A DNA stretch of 64,000 nt from TMED14 sp002167805 (GCA_965655795.1 CBFHHY010000005.1:62001-126000); one strand, 5' to 3'; shown: positions 40,905-51,346, counted from the stretch's first letter. Notes: generated from the letters alone by a model not told the origin. Program-made: numbers and translations.

Positions 40905-43460
40905 ATCCTCTTCTTTAGTTTCTGTTTTTGATTCTTTATTCCTTGAAATTTTTAATGTTAGTTTATCCGCATCTTTTTTTGCATCAAATTTTACTAAATC
41001 TCCTTCACTTGCTTTACCGGCAACGATCTCTTCAGCCAAGGGGTCCTCTACAAATTTTTGAATTGCACGGGTAAGAGGTCTTGCTCCAAATTTTGGATCA
41101 TAGCCCTTGGAGCCAATAAACTCAATAGCCTTTTCAGTAATCTTTACTTCAAAACCTATTGTTGACATTCTTTTAATGAGAATTTCAGCTTCAATTTTAA
41201 CAATCTTGTCGATATCGTCTTTAGAAAGGTTATTGAATATTACAACATCATCAATTCGATTCAAAAATTCAGGAGCAAAAGCTTTATTCAGAGCATTTTC
41301 CAAAACCCCTTTACTAATTTCATCTTTCTTTTCATTAGAGGTTTTGGTCCCAAAGCCTACTCCTGTTCCAAAATCCTTGAGCCTTCTAGAGCCAACATTT
41401 GATGTCATAATGATCAAGGTATTTCGAAAATCGACTTTGCGACCAAGACTATCTGTCATATGTCCATCATCTAGGGCTTGCAATAATAGGTTGAAGACAT
41501 CTGGGTGTGCTTTTTCTACTTCATCGAGCAGAATTACTGAATATGGCTTTCTGCGGACTTTTTCAGTCAATTGCCCACCTTCTTCATATCCAACATAGCC
41601 AGGAGGGGCGCCAACAAGTCTTGAAATTGCAAATTTTTCCATGTATTCGCTCATGTCCATTCTTATCAAGGCATCCTCAGAATCAAATAATTGAATCGCT
41701 ATTTCTTTGGCTAACTGGGTTTTTCCGACACCTGTAGAGCCGAGGAAAATAAAGGAGCCAATAGGCTTATTTGGGTCTTTTAGACCCGCTCTATTTCTTT
41801 GAATTGCCCTCACCACTTTTCTTACAGCTTTATCTTGCCCGATTATTTTAGACTTGATATCTGATTCCATGGTTCCGAGCTTATCAAGCTCTTTTTGAGC
41901 AACTTTTTGAACCGGTATACCTGTCATCATTGATACAACTTCAGAAATATGTTCTTCGGTAACGGATTGTCTGTTTTCCCTTAGCGTCTCATCCCATTTT
42001 GCCTGAGCATCAAGAAGCTTAGTCTCTAACGATTTCTCATCATCTCTTAGCTTGGCAGCCTCTTCATACCGTTGCTTCTTTACGACCTCAACCTTTTTTT
42101 CTCTTACTAATTCCAACTCATTTTCTAGGTCTGTGACTTCATTTGGAGGATGAATACCGGTTATGTGCACACGACTACCTGCTTCGTCTAATGCATCAAT
42201 AGCTTTGTCAGGTAAATGTCTGTCAGACACATATCGAATTGTCAAATTCACACAAGCCTCAAGAGCCTCTTTCGAATATGTGACATTATGATGATCTTCA
42301 TAATGACTCTTTAAGTTTTGAAGAATTTCAAGAGTTTCACTTGCAGAAGGGGGGTCAACTATCACTTTTTGAAACCTTCTCTCTAAAGCCCCATCTTTTT
42401 CAATGTATTGTCTATACTCATCTAAAGTAGTAGCTCCGATGCATTGAATTTCACCACGAGCGAGTGCCGGCTTGAACATATTGCTGGCATCAAGTGAGCC
42501 TGTAGCTCCGCCTGCGCCGACTAAAGTGTGCAGCTCATCGATAAATAAAATTATTTCATCGTTCTTTTCTAACTCATTCATGAGAGCTTTCATTCGCTCT
42601 TCAAACTGACCACGATACTTTGTGCCCGCCACTAGGGAAGCCAGATCAAGAGTAACAACTCTTTTATCAAATAAAACCCGGCTCACTTTCTTCTTTACAA
42701 TTCTTAGTGCTAATCCTTCTGCGATTGCAGATTTACCGACTCCGGGTTCTCCAATTAGCAATGGATTATTCTTCTTTCTTCTTGAGAGAACTTGGCTGAC
42801 TCGCTCAATTTCTTTTTCTCTTCCCACAACCGGGTCAAGTTTGCCTTCTGCGGCTAGTTTTGTTAAATCTCTTCCAAAATTATCTAAAACTGGACTTTTT
42901 GACTTTGGATTTGCTGAAGGCTTTGTCTTATTTGGCCTATCTCGATTTCCTGGGTTTTCTTGATCCTGAAGATCATCATCGTAGTTTGAGGATGAGAAAC
43001 TTGTCAACTCACCAGGTGAGTCATCCATGAAGCGCTTTTGATATTCGGCTTTGACCGACGAATAATCAATGCCTAGATTCCTAAAAACCCCGGTAACCGG
43101 GTCGTTATCATTTCTTAAAACGCAAAGTAACAGGTGGGCTGTTCTTATTGTTGGGCTGGAATAAAGTTTAGCCTCCAAGAAGGTTGTTTTTAGAGCTTTT
43201 TCGGCCTGTCTTGTTAATGGAATATTTCTTTTGGGATTTGTGTCCTTATCTCCAACCTCATTTAGGTTTTCAATCTTTTCCCTCAATGTTAATAAATCAA
43301 CCCCGAGGGACTCTATAATTTCTATCGCAGAACCTTCTGCTTCTCTTAATATTCCGAGAATCAGATGCTCTGAACCAATGCTATCGTGACAGAGTCTGAG
43401 AGCCTCTTCTTTACTGTAGCCTATTACGTCTTTAACGCGGGGTGAGAAATTTTCATCCAT
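40890..43460 (-). CDS. clpC: ATP-dependent Clp protease ATP-binding subunit ClpC
   Basis: An 856-residue AAA+ unfoldase. Two N-terminal Clp repeats (FSPRVKDVIGYSKEEALRLCHDSIGSEHLIL-type region, about 1-150), a first AAA domain with LIGEPGVGKSAIAEGLA and IILFIDELHTLVGAGG, a UVR-like coiled middle domain (EVVKKQRYEEAAKLRDDE), and a second AAA domain with FLGSTGVGKTQLAKE, ILLDEVEKAHPDVFN and MTSNVG. An LGF-type ClpP-binding loop is expected in ClpC but I could not place it surely (VGFGTK near 690 is a candidate). It unfolds proteins for ClpP, which is not in the window. Promoter not clearly seen. Confidence 0.95.
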   Translation of the reverse strand: MDENFSPRVKDVIGYSKEEALRLCHDSIGSEHLILGILREAEGSAIEIIESLGVDLLTLREKIENLNEVGDKDTNPKRNIPLTRQAEKALKTTFLEAKLYSSPTIRTAHLLLCVLRNDNDPVTGVFRNLGIDYSSVKAEYQKRFMDDSPGELTSFSSSNYDDDLQDQENPGNRDRPNKTKPSANPKSKSPVLDNFGRDLTKLAAEGKLDPVVGREKEIERVSQVLSRRKKNNPLLIGEPGVGKSAIAEGLALRIVKKKVSRVLFDKRVVTLDLASLVAGTKYRGQFEERMKALMNELEKNDEIILFIDELHTLVGAGGATGSLDASNMFKPALARGEIQCIGATTLDEYRQYIEKDGALERRFQKVIVDPPSASETLEILQNLKSHYEDHHNVTYSKEALEACVNLTIRYVSDRHLPDKAIDALDEAGSRVHITGIHPPNEVTDLENELELVREKKVEVVKKQRYEEAAKLRDDEKSLETKLLDAQAKWDETLRENRQSVTEEHISEVVSMMTGIPVQKVAQKELDKLGTMESDIKSKIIGQDKAVRKVVRAIQRNRAGLKDPNKPIGSFIFLGSTGVGKTQLAKEIAIQLFDSEDALIRMDMSEYMEKFAISRLVGAPPGYVGYEEGGQLTEKVRRKPYSVILLDEVEKAHPDVFNLLLQALDDGHMTDSLGRKVDFRNTLIIMTSNVGSRRLKDFGTGVGFGTKTSNEKKDEISKGVLENALNKAFAPEFLNRIDDVVIFNNLSKDDIDKIVKIEAEILIKRMSTIGFEVKITEKAIEFIGSKGYDPKFGARPLTRAIQKFVEDPLAEEIVAGKASEGDLVKFDAKKDADKLTLKISRNKESKTETKEEDLQGK

Positions 43461-43589
43461 ACCTGAAAAGTAACGAATACAATGCCAATTAATGCATGAG
43501 TGTTAAAAAGAACATTTATAAACACCAAAATGTGTATAAAAACCTCTTTTAAACTCAATAAAAATAGGTATTCCAGAAGATTGATGGCT

Positions 43590-43597
43590 TAAATTTG
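43590..43597 (+). promoter_or_regulatory. Candidate -7 box of gyrA
   Basis: TAAATTTG matches TAnnTTTG and ends 24 bp before the gyrA ATG. No TTG at the right spacing was found, so this is tentative. Confidence 0.3.
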
Positions 43598-43621
43598 ATG
43601 AATTAATTTTAATATGACAAA

Positions 43622-46147
43622 ATGGCGGACGGAGAGCGTATTATTCCAATAAATATTGAAGACGAGATGAAAAGCTCGTACATCGATTATTCCATGTCGG
43701 TTATAGTCTCAAGGGCTCTGCCAGATGTTAGAGATGGATTGAAGCCTGTTCATAGAAGAGTTCTTTTTGGAATGCATGATATGGGCAATGTCTCAACCAG
43801 AGCTTATAAGAAGTCCGCAAGAATTGTTGGAGATGTGCTAGGAAAGCTCCATCCTCACGGGGATAGCTCGGTTTACGATACAATGGTAAGAATGGCCCAG
43901 GATTGGTCACTCCGTTACACTCTGATTGATGGTCAAGGAAATTTCGGCTCTATCGACGGTGACTCTCCAGCAGCGATGCGGTATACGGAAGTTCGAATGA
44001 AAAAGATTGCGGAAGAAATGGTTCGCGATATAGATAAGGAGACCGTCGATTATCAGTTAAATTTCGACGATACGATCCAAGAACCTACAGTTTTACCTAC
44101 TAGAATACCGAATCTATTGGTTAATGGCGCTTCTGGAATTGCTGTTGGCATGGCAACCAATATGCCACCTCACAACCTTACTGAGTCTATAAATGCAACA
44201 ATTGCTTACATAGAGGACAATAATATTGATATTGATAGTTTAATGACACATATTAAGGCTCCAGACTTTCCAACAGGCGGAGTTATTTATGGCTACGATG
44301 GAGTTAGGGATGCGTTTCATACTGGCAGAGGCCGGGTGGTAATGAGAGCTAAAGCCACGATTGAAGAAGTAAATGGACGGGATTGCATTATTGTTAACGA
44401 GATACCTTATCAGGTAAACAAGTCTGAGATGATCAGAAAAACTGCCGATTTGGTCAATGACAAGAAATTAGAGGGTATCTCTGATATTCGAGATGAGTCC
44501 GATAGGAATGGAATGCGAATCGTCTATGTTTTAAAGAGAGATGCTGTTCCGAATATCGTTTTGAATAAGCTCTTTAAGTACACTCAGCTGCAATCGAGCT
44601 TTAGTGTTAATAATATTGCTTTAGTAAATGGAAGGCCTGAGATGTTGAATCTTAAGGATATGATTCATCATTTTGTTAATCATCGCCATGACGTTGTGAT
44701 TCGTAGAACCAAATATGACCTAAGTCAAGCGGAAAAGAGAGCTCATGTTCTGGAGGGTTTATTAATTGCAATTGATAACCTAGATGCTGTGATTAAGTTA
44801 ATTAGAGCATCTAAGACAGTAGACGATGCAAAAGATGGGTTGGTCAAAAATTTTAAATTATCAGAATCTCAAGCTAAAGCAATACTTGAACTAAGGCTTC
44901 AGAAACTAACTGGTCTTGAGAGGGATAAAATTAAATCTGAGTTCGCTGAACTAATGGAAAAAATCGCTTATCTCAAAAGAATATTAAGTGAAGAGGATTT
45001 AAGAATGTCAATAATCAAGGAAGAACTTGTCGAGATTAGAGAAAAGTACGGGGATGAAAGACGTTCTGAGATCGAATACGCAGGTGGAGATATGAGAATT
45101 GAGGATATGATTGCTGACGAGGATGTCGTAATTACAATTTCTCACTTAGGTTACGTAAAAAGAACACCTCTTACAGAATATAGAACTCAGGCCCGGGGCG
45201 GAGTAGGGAGTAGGGGAGCGACAACGAGAGATGCGGACTTTATTGAACATGTCTTCGTTGCTTCTAACCACAATTATTTGCTCTTATTTACAGAGTTAGG
45301 AAGATGTTTTTGGCTACGTGTGTTTGAGATACCAGAAGGTGCGCGGACAAGTAAAGGAAAGGCAATTGTTAATTTGATTAATATACCATCTGATGATAAG
45401 GTCCGAGCTTTTGTGAATACGAAGGACATAAAAGACGGAGAATACGTGAATAATCATTACATCGTCCTTTGCACAACGAAAGGAGTGATAAAGAAAACAA
45501 CTCTAGAGGCATATAGTCGCCCAAGATCAAATGGTATTAACGCTATTACTGTGAGGGAGGGAGATACTCTCTTAGAAGCTCGTCTAACAAACGGAAATCA
45601 TGAAATCTTAATGGCTATCCGAAGTGGAAAGGCCATTAGGTTCCCGGAAGAAAAGGTGAGACCCATGGGTAGAAACGCATCTGGAGTCAGGGCAATGAGA
45701 TTAGATACCGATAACGATATTGTCGTTGGGATGGTTTGCGCTGAAAATGATCAGGAAACAATACTTGTTGTTAGTGAAAACGGATATGGGAAACGAACAC
45801 TTGTAGAAGATTATCGCGTAACGAATCGCGGAGGAAAAGGAGTTAAGACGATCAATGTTACTGAAAAGACAGGACCTTTGGTTGCTATGAAAATTGTTAC
45901 TGATGACGATGATCTTATGATAACCACTAAAAATGGTATCATGATAAGGATGGACATGACCTCTTTAAGAGTAATGGGTAGAGCCACCCAGGGAGTGCGT
46001 GTGATAAATCTTAAATCGGGAGTTATTATTGCTTCTGTAGCTAAAGTCCCTCATTCAGAAGAGGAAGAGGAGGCAGTAATTGTAGATTCTGAGCCTCAAG
46101 ACGGATCTGGTGATGAGATTTCGGATACTACCAATTTGGAAGATTAA
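43622..46147 (+). CDS. gyrA: DNA gyrase subunit A
   Basis: An 841-residue type II topoisomerase subunit. SYIDYSMSVIVSRALPDVRDGLKPVHRRVL-type start (in pieces), catalytic Tyr121 in AMRYTEVRM, and quinolone region HPHGDSSVYDTMV with Ser82 and Asp86 at the positions usually linked to susceptibility. Six GyrA C-terminal pinwheel blades follow (EDVVITISHLGYVKR, LLLFTELGRCFWL, HYIVLCTTKGVIKK, ILMAIRSGKAIRF, TILVVSENGYGKR, LMITTKNGIMIR). The GyrA box is a QARGGVGSRG motif near residue 528. Ends with an acidic tail. Confidence 0.96.
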   Translation: MADGERIIPINIEDEMKSSYIDYSMSVIVSRALPDVRDGLKPVHRRVLFGMHDMGNVSTRAYKKSARIVGDVLGKLHPHGDSSVYDTMVRMAQDWSLRYTLIDGQGNFGSIDGDSPAAMRYTEVRMKKIAEEMVRDIDKETVDYQLNFDDTIQEPTVLPTRIPNLLVNGASGIAVGMATNMPPHNLTESINATIAYIEDNNIDIDSLMTHIKAPDFPTGGVIYGYDGVRDAFHTGRGRVVMRAKATIEEVNGRDCIIVNEIPYQVNKSEMIRKTADLVNDKKLEGISDIRDESDRNGMRIVYVLKRDAVPNIVLNKLFKYTQLQSSFSVNNIALVNGRPEMLNLKDMIHHFVNHRHDVVIRRTKYDLSQAEKRAHVLEGLLIAIDNLDAVIKLIRASKTVDDAKDGLVKNFKLSESQAKAILELRLQKLTGLERDKIKSEFAELMEKIAYLKRILSEEDLRMSIIKEELVEIREKYGDERRSEIEYAGGDMRIEDMIADEDVVITISHLGYVKRTPLTEYRTQARGGVGSRGATTRDADFIEHVFVASNHNYLLLFTELGRCFWLRVFEIPEGARTSKGKAIVNLINIPSDDKVRAFVNTKDIKDGEYVNNHYIVLCTTKGVIKKTTLEAYSRPRSNGINAITVREGDTLLEARLTNGNHEILMAIRSGKAIRFPEEKVRPMGRNASGVRAMRLDTDNDIVVGMVCAENDQETILVVSENGYGKRTLVEDYRVTNRGGKGVKTINVTEKTGPLVAMKIVTDDDDLMITTKNGIMIRMDMTSLRVMGRATQGVRVINLKSGVIIASVAKVPHSEEEEEAVIVDSEPQDGSGDEISDTTNLED

Positions 46148-46278
46148 ATTTTAAGAATCTTTTAATCGACTTTGCTCGTAGAGCATTTTATCTGAAAAAT
46201 CAATTACAGCTTAAGGGTTTAAGAAGTTATTTTATTCTAAATCACAGATTATATTTGCATGACTAAAAAGATGTAAAA

Positions 46279-47580
46279 ATGAAAAAAATAGCGTTTCTTG
46301 GAATTCTTTGTCTATCCCTATCATCTGCTGCACAAGCCCCAAGTGTCTCAAGTGCGAAAATCGCCTTTGATCGAGGTGACCTAGTTGAAGCGAAAAAATA
46401 TATTGATGAGGCATCAGCAAAAATTTCTGGATTATCTGAGCAGGAACTTAATGAGGGGCGTATACCTAAGCTTCTCCCTAAGTTCTATTTGTATCGAGGT
46501 AATATTTATATGGCCCTTTATACCTCGCCGGAAAATACAAAAAATGAGTATCTGGATGTCGTGAAAGAATCATACAATAAATGCATTGAGGTAGAAAAAA
46601 AGACGGGCAAGAAAAGATATTCTAAAGACGCTATTACGCGTCTACCTGGATTGGGGTCTGATTATGTAAAACTTGCTGAAAACTTAAATTTTAATGAAGG
46701 CGATAAAGCTGGCGCCATAAAGGCTTATGAATCTGCTTTTTCTATCCGTGAGTATGTTGGAGTCCTGGATACTATGACTTTATCTTATATCGGCTTTCTC
46801 TCTCAGGATAACAAAGACTTTAAAAAGGCTAGAGAGATATATGAAAAATTGATTCAGTTAGATTATAAGAACATTACTTGGAGCGGTATTTTAGTGGAGG
46901 ATGGGAAAAGGTATCCGTTTCCTGACAAAAACACGCTTGACTCTTATGTTTCTTCAGAGAGAGCTACGGATCCCAAAAGGTCAGAAAGCACTCAGCATGA
47001 GATTTATATTCAGTTGTTATGGGTATTAAGGGAATTAGAGGAAATAGAAGAGTATGACAGGATGTTAATTGTTGCGCGCAACACCTTCCCAAAAAATGAC
47101 GACTTATTAAAAATGCAGCTTCAAGCTTATCTAGACAAGGAGGATTACGATGGCGCTTTATCAAACTTAGAAGAGGCTCTAACTACAGACCCAACAAATG
47201 CACTTTATCTATATAATGCGGGTTTTATTTATCATCAAAAGAAGAAAGATAATTCTAAGGGTAGAGAGTATTACACGAGAGCAATGGAGGCAGATGACAA
47301 GTATTTGGACGCTATATATATGCTAGGTTTAATGCATATTGACCAGTCTAATGTTGTGGTTGAAAAAATAAACAAGCTCGGCAGAAGCGAAAAAACAAAA
47401 TATAATAAATACACGAAAGAAAAGAATGATGAACTTGCCAAAGCATTAACTTTTTTTGAAAAAGCATACGGTATAAACTCAAAAGATGAGGCAACCTTAG
47501 AAGCATTGAAAGAGGTGTATTACAAGCTTGGAAAATATGATGATGCAAAAAGAATCATGTCAGAACTTTCTGAATTATGA
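46279..47580 (+). CDS. TPR-repeat secreted protein
   Basis: A 433-residue protein with signal peptide (to SSAAQAP) and at least six tetratricopeptide-like helix pairs (for example DKAGAIKAYESAFSI, KDFKKAREIYEKLIQ, EDYDGALSNLEEALT, KGREYYTRAMEADD). It has no enzymatic motif; likely a periplasmic scaffold. A strong terminator follows, and it lies alone downstream of gyrA. Confidence 0.8.
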   Translation: MKKIAFLGILCLSLSSAAQAPSVSSAKIAFDRGDLVEAKKYIDEASAKISGLSEQELNEGRIPKLLPKFYLYRGNIYMALYTSPENTKNEYLDVVKESYNKCIEVEKKTGKKRYSKDAITRLPGLGSDYVKLAENLNFNEGDKAGAIKAYESAFSIREYVGVLDTMTLSYIGFLSQDNKDFKKAREIYEKLIQLDYKNITWSGILVEDGKRYPFPDKNTLDSYVSSERATDPKRSESTQHEIYIQLLWVLRELEEIEEYDRMLIVARNTFPKNDDLLKMQLQAYLDKEDYDGALSNLEEALTTDPTNALYLYNAGFIYHQKKKDNSKGREYYTRAMEADDKYLDAIYMLGLMHIDQSNVVVEKINKLGRSEKTKYNKYTKEKNDELAKALTFFEKAYGINSKDEATLEALKEVYYKLGKYDDAKRIMSELSEL

Positions 47581-47605
47581 GAAATAACAAATAAAACTTT
47601 AGAAG

Positions 47606-47637
47606 ACGCGATCAATTTCTTGTTCGCGTTTTTTTTA
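47606..47637 (+). terminator. Rho-independent terminator after TPR gene
   Basis: Stem ACGCGA / TCGCGT (6 bp) with a 12-base loop and eight T, directly abutting the next gene's ATG at 47640. Confidence 0.75.
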
Positions 47638-47639
47638 GA

Positions 47640-48257
47640 ATGAATTACGACGAGGCATTTAAACATTTGAACAAAGATCTGGTAATGAATTACCTGATCC
47701 AGAAGATGGGTTCAGAAATTGACCTGTATGATCGTTACAACGAAAATTTAGCCAGAGCTCTTGCGGATTTAATCATTGAGCAGCAGATTAGCTTTAAAGC
47801 CGCAATTACTATCAAAAATAGATTTTCAGACCTAACCTCAAATCTCTCTAATAAGGAAATTTTAAATCTTGACAATCATGTAATTCAATCAATCGGGATT
47901 TCTTTTAGAAAGGTTGAATATATAAAGAATATATTTTACTATTTCTTACATTCCAATTTTGATTTTAAATCAGCCACAGACCAAGAGATTGAAACGGAGT
48001 TAAGAAATATAAAAGGAGTAGGTGTGTGGACAGTAGAAATGTTCATGATATTTATATTATTTCGAATGGATATATTTTCTAAGGGGGATATAGCCCTAAT
48101 AAATAGCATTAAAATAAATTACAGAATCGATAGTTTAGGCGGCGAAAAGTTAGAGGAAATAATTAACAAATGGTCACCTTTCAAAACCATAGCATCTCTT
48201 TTGTTATGGAAATCTATCGAAACCAAGGAATTTTACGGAAACACACTTCAAGGTTGA
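47640..48257 (+). CDS. DNA-3-methyladenine glycosylase II family protein
   Basis: A 205-residue HhH-GPD protein related to AlkA: ALADLIIEQQISFKAAITIK (helical core), LRNIKGVGVWTVEMFMIF (hairpin-helix-hairpin with the GVGxWTV signature) near 120, then FRMDIFSKGDIALINSIK with the catalytic Asp in GDIAL. It lacks the extra N-terminal domain of E. coli AlkA, as in other short members. It should excise alkylated bases. Start at ATG 47640, right after a T-run. Confidence 0.85.
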   Translation: MNYDEAFKHLNKDLVMNYLIQKMGSEIDLYDRYNENLARALADLIIEQQISFKAAITIKNRFSDLTSNLSNKEILNLDNHVIQSIGISFRKVEYIKNIFYYFLHSNFDFKSATDQEIETELRNIKGVGVWTVEMFMIFILFRMDIFSKGDIALINSIKINYRIDSLGGEKLEEIINKWSPFKTIASLLLWKSIETKEFYGNTLQG

Positions 48258-48336
48258 GGATTATTTATTTCTATAATGGAAATCAAAGGGGTGTGCTTAA
48301 TTTGTTGAAGTTGACGAATTTTATAGACGATAGGTG

Positions 48337-48363
48337 TTATGTTAAATTAATTAGTTAACATAA
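48337..48363. other. AT-rich perfect inverted repeat
   Basis: 9-bp arms TTATGTTAA / TTAACATAA with a 9-bp spacer, between the convergent glycosylase and dnaE genes. It has no T-run and few G or C, so it is more like a protein-binding site than a terminator. Confidence 0.5.
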
Positions 48364-48388
48364 TATATATTATAGGAAAACAATAATT

Positions 48389-51346
48389 TTAATTCGGTTG
48401 TAAGTGGGTCTTCATGTCGGTATAACGTGAATCCGGCCTCCTTGGGCAATAATTACAGTCAAAAACTTCAAGGGTTAAGTAGCCATAATCATCTCTAACG
48501 TACCCGTGCAATAAGTACAAACCGTTTCGTCGGATTATATTATTTCGCATGGAATTTGGAAAATGTACGGTATTAAAAATTTCACCACTAATCTCTAGGA
48601 ATGTCCCAAATTGCATAAATTCCCCTTTTTCCGTCTCATTGCGCTTTACCGTAATAACATATCCGATGGTTCTTATTGTGTTATCTACATATGCACCCCA
48701 AGTCTTTACAGGAGTGGATTTTTTCCCTTGCCAGCCAGTAAATAATCTAAAAGGATGACTTAAACTAAACCCAAATAACTCTTCCTGATCGTACAAATCA
48801 TCTAGTTCATTATTTTCTAGCTTAGGTAAGATTAAACTTTTTGGGGAGTTTTTAAAAATAAGTAAAGTTGATTCATCTTCTTTATTATATCTTATTTGAT
48901 GGTAAGCATCCCATAGAATATCACGTTTTGGTCTTTTTGTAAATCTGAACGCTCCAGATTTAATCAACAGCAATAAAGAATCTAGTGTGAGTTTTTTAGT
49001 CTTCTTTTTTAAACGATTGATAAAATTATTTAAAGAGCTGTAGGCCCCATTTTTCTTACGTTCAACTTCAATTTCTCTGCATAGCTCAACATCAATTCCA
49101 GATATCCGCTCTGTACCTATAATGATTCTATTTTTAGATCTTATAACGGTTGTCAATTCCCCCTCATTTACACATGGGGGTTCAATTTTAGCACCACATT
49201 GCTTAGCTTCATGGAAATAAAATTCAGCTTTATAGAAGCCGCCACCATTATTAATTGTAGCCACCATATACTCAATGGGAAAATGAGCTTTTAAATATAG
49301 ACTTTGGAGGCTCTCTAAGGCGTAAGATGCTGAGTGTCCCTTAGCAAAAGCATACCCCGCAAAACTCTCAATTTGTCGCCATACTTCTTTATAATCTGAT
49401 GCTAAATACCCCTTTCGTTTACAGTTTATTAAAAACTGCTTTTTTAAAGTAATAAACTCCTCCTTTGACCTGTATTTTCCAGACATCCCTCTTCGTAATA
49501 TATCTGCTTCTGAAAGTGTCAAGTCTGCATATTTATGAGCTACTTTAATCACATCTTCTTGGTAAACCATAATTCCATATGTTTCAGGCATTATAGCAGT
49601 TAATATTGGGTTTGCATTTTTCCTTAACTTAGGAATTCGATGCCTTTCTATGTATTCGCGCATCATTCCAGACTTAGCAACTCCAGGCCTGATAATAGAA
49701 CTTGCTGCAACCAGTTCTAGGTAATTCGATGTTTTTAACTTTTTCATTAACATTCTCATCGCAGGTGATTCAATATAGAAACATCCTAACGTTTCCCCTT
49801 TCTGTAATAACGAGATGCTTGATGGGTCAGATTTAATTTTTTGTGTATTATGTATATCGATCAACTTTGACTTTTTAGGATGATTTTTTTTAATAATATC
49901 AATACATTCTGATATTTTACTCACTCCCCGCTGTCCAAGTATGTCAAATTTATGTATACCTAATTTTTCTGCTGTATACATATCAAAATTTGCTGTAGGA
50001 AATCCTTTTGGAGGTACAAATGTGCTTGAAAATGCATGAATAGGTTCATTAGTGATAATAATACCCCCAGAGTGTATGCTCATCTGATTTGGAAGTCCCT
50101 TAATCCTGTTGGCGTAATTAATTACGCATTTGGCAATATTATCTTCATTGTTAGCTATTTCTTTATTTATAAGATCGTCGATTTCGAGCTTAGGTAATCC
50201 AAATACCTTACCTATTTCTCGAATGGCAGACCTGTCCTGAAAGGTGTTGCAGGCTCCTAATAATGATGTGTTTGAGAATCTATTAAAGATGTATTCAGTA
50301 ACACGAGGCCGATCCCTCCAGGAAAAATCTATATCAAAGTCTGGGGGTGATTGTCTGTGTAGATTTATAAATCTCTCAAAATAAAGATCTAAATCAACAG
50401 GATCTACATTGGTTATGTTTAACAAATAAGCTACTATGCTATTTGCTCCACTTCCACGGCCTACATAAAAAAAATTTTCTTTTTGAGCGTAACGTGTTAT
50501 GTCCCAATTGATTAAAAAGTATGATAAAAAAGATTTCTCTGTAATAAGCTCCAGTTCTTTCTTTAGTCGGTCTTTAATATTTTGATTTACATATTGGTAT
50601 CTTTTAGGTAATGCGTCATAACATAGTTGCTTAAGTAGAGCTCTGTCTTTATCCACCTTTCCAGTGTATGTTTTTTGATTTTTGCTTTCGGGTCCTCTAT
50701 TTAAGAATTGATCCCAAGGCGGCAATGATTTAATAAAAGATTGACTGTATGACCAAAGAGTTTGTGAGAATTGTAATTCAATTACACTTTTATCTTTCCA
50801 GATGTGGTCATGAGCCAGACAATCAAGTTTATTCAAATTGCTTAGCACAGTATTATTGTCGATTGATCGTAACAATTTATGAGTGTTGTAGTCTCTCATA
50901 TTCTCAAAAGCTAATGTTTCCCAAGCGATACAGCGATTGAATTGCTTATGGTTAGTAGCTTTTATTTGTTCACTCGCCTCAACTCCAATCCATTCATTTG
51001 AATAAAGTTTCCTTTCGGGCGCTTGTTTAAGGGGGTAAACTACTCGAATATCCTTTAGGTTTAAGTGTGTTAAATCCCTTTGGTCTTTACTTAGCCATTC
51101 ATTCAGGTTTTGAAAGCCTATCGGCGATTCTGGAATTAATAAAGCCTTGCGTACAGCTCCATCTCTTAAATCGACAGCTGGCTGTATTGGGATATTAGCC
51201 ATTTGTAAAGCTGGAAGTATTCCTGCTGTGCTATTGATTTCTGCTAAAATAAGTGGTATACATCCATGTTTTTCAGCTAGCCTTATTATTTGTTCTGTGC
51301 TCAGTACTCCAAAGCGGAAACTATACGCACTATGCGTAATGAACAT
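48389..51346 (-). CDS. Second DNA polymerase III alpha subunit (DnaE, mutasome-type)
   Basis: A 985-residue C-family polymerase, shorter than the replicative DnaE (about 1,400 in Bacteroidetes). The PHP domain begins FITHSAYSFRFGVLSTEQI, where the metal-binding HxH of exonuclease-active PHP domains is lost. Catalytic Asp residues remain: SPPDFDIDFSWRDR (near 338) and IHKFDILGQ (near 465). Also present are YVGRGSGANSIVAYLL, GRRGMSGKYRSKEEF-type (RRGMSGK) and FAKGHSASYALESLQ. The C-terminal OB part ends near SRYTDMKTHLQ. Its place downstream of a Y-family polymerase and an S24 repressor makes it a translesion/mutagenesis polymerase, like ImuC/DnaE2. Confidence 0.88.
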   Translation of the reverse strand: MFITHSAYSFRFGVLSTEQIIRLAEKHGCIPLILAEINSTAGILPALQMANIPIQPAVDLRDGAVRKALLIPESPIGFQNLNEWLSKDQRDLTHLNLKDIRVVYPLKQAPERKLYSNEWIGVEASEQIKATNHKQFNRCIAWETLAFENMRDYNTHKLLRSIDNNTVLSNLNKLDCLAHDHIWKDKSVIELQFSQTLWSYSQSFIKSLPPWDQFLNRGPESKNQKTYTGKVDKDRALLKQLCYDALPKRYQYVNQNIKDRLKKELELITEKSFLSYFLINWDITRYAQKENFFYVGRGSGANSIVAYLLNITNVDPVDLDLYFERFINLHRQSPPDFDIDFSWRDRPRVTEYIFNRFSNTSLLGACNTFQDRSAIREIGKVFGLPKLEIDDLINKEIANNEDNIAKCVINYANRIKGLPNQMSIHSGGIIITNEPIHAFSSTFVPPKGFPTANFDMYTAEKLGIHKFDILGQRGVSKISECIDIIKKNHPKKSKLIDIHNTQKIKSDPSSISLLQKGETLGCFYIESPAMRMLMKKLKTSNYLELVAASSIIRPGVAKSGMMREYIERHRIPKLRKNANPILTAIMPETYGIMVYQEDVIKVAHKYADLTLSEADILRRGMSGKYRSKEEFITLKKQFLINCKRKGYLASDYKEVWRQIESFAGYAFAKGHSASYALESLQSLYLKAHFPIEYMVATINNGGGFYKAEFYFHEAKQCGAKIEPPCVNEGELTTVIRSKNRIIIGTERISGIDVELCREIEVERKKNGAYSSLNNFINRLKKKTKKLTLDSLLLLIKSGAFRFTKRPKRDILWDAYHQIRYNKEDESTLLIFKNSPKSLILPKLENNELDDLYDQEELFGFSLSHPFRLFTGWQGKKSTPVKTWGAYVDNTIRTIGYVITVKRNETEKGEFMQFGTFLEISGEIFNTVHFPNSMRNNIIRRNGLYLLHGYVRDDYGYLTLEVFDCNYCPRRPDSRYTDMKTHLQPN

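Noticed and set aside
42622..42963. 113-residue frame opposite clpC
   Set aside because: Lies inside clpC in antisense with no domain; a codon-use shadow.
48549..50940. Frames opposite the second dnaE
   Set aside because: Short antisense frames within a gene with clear catalytic motifs.
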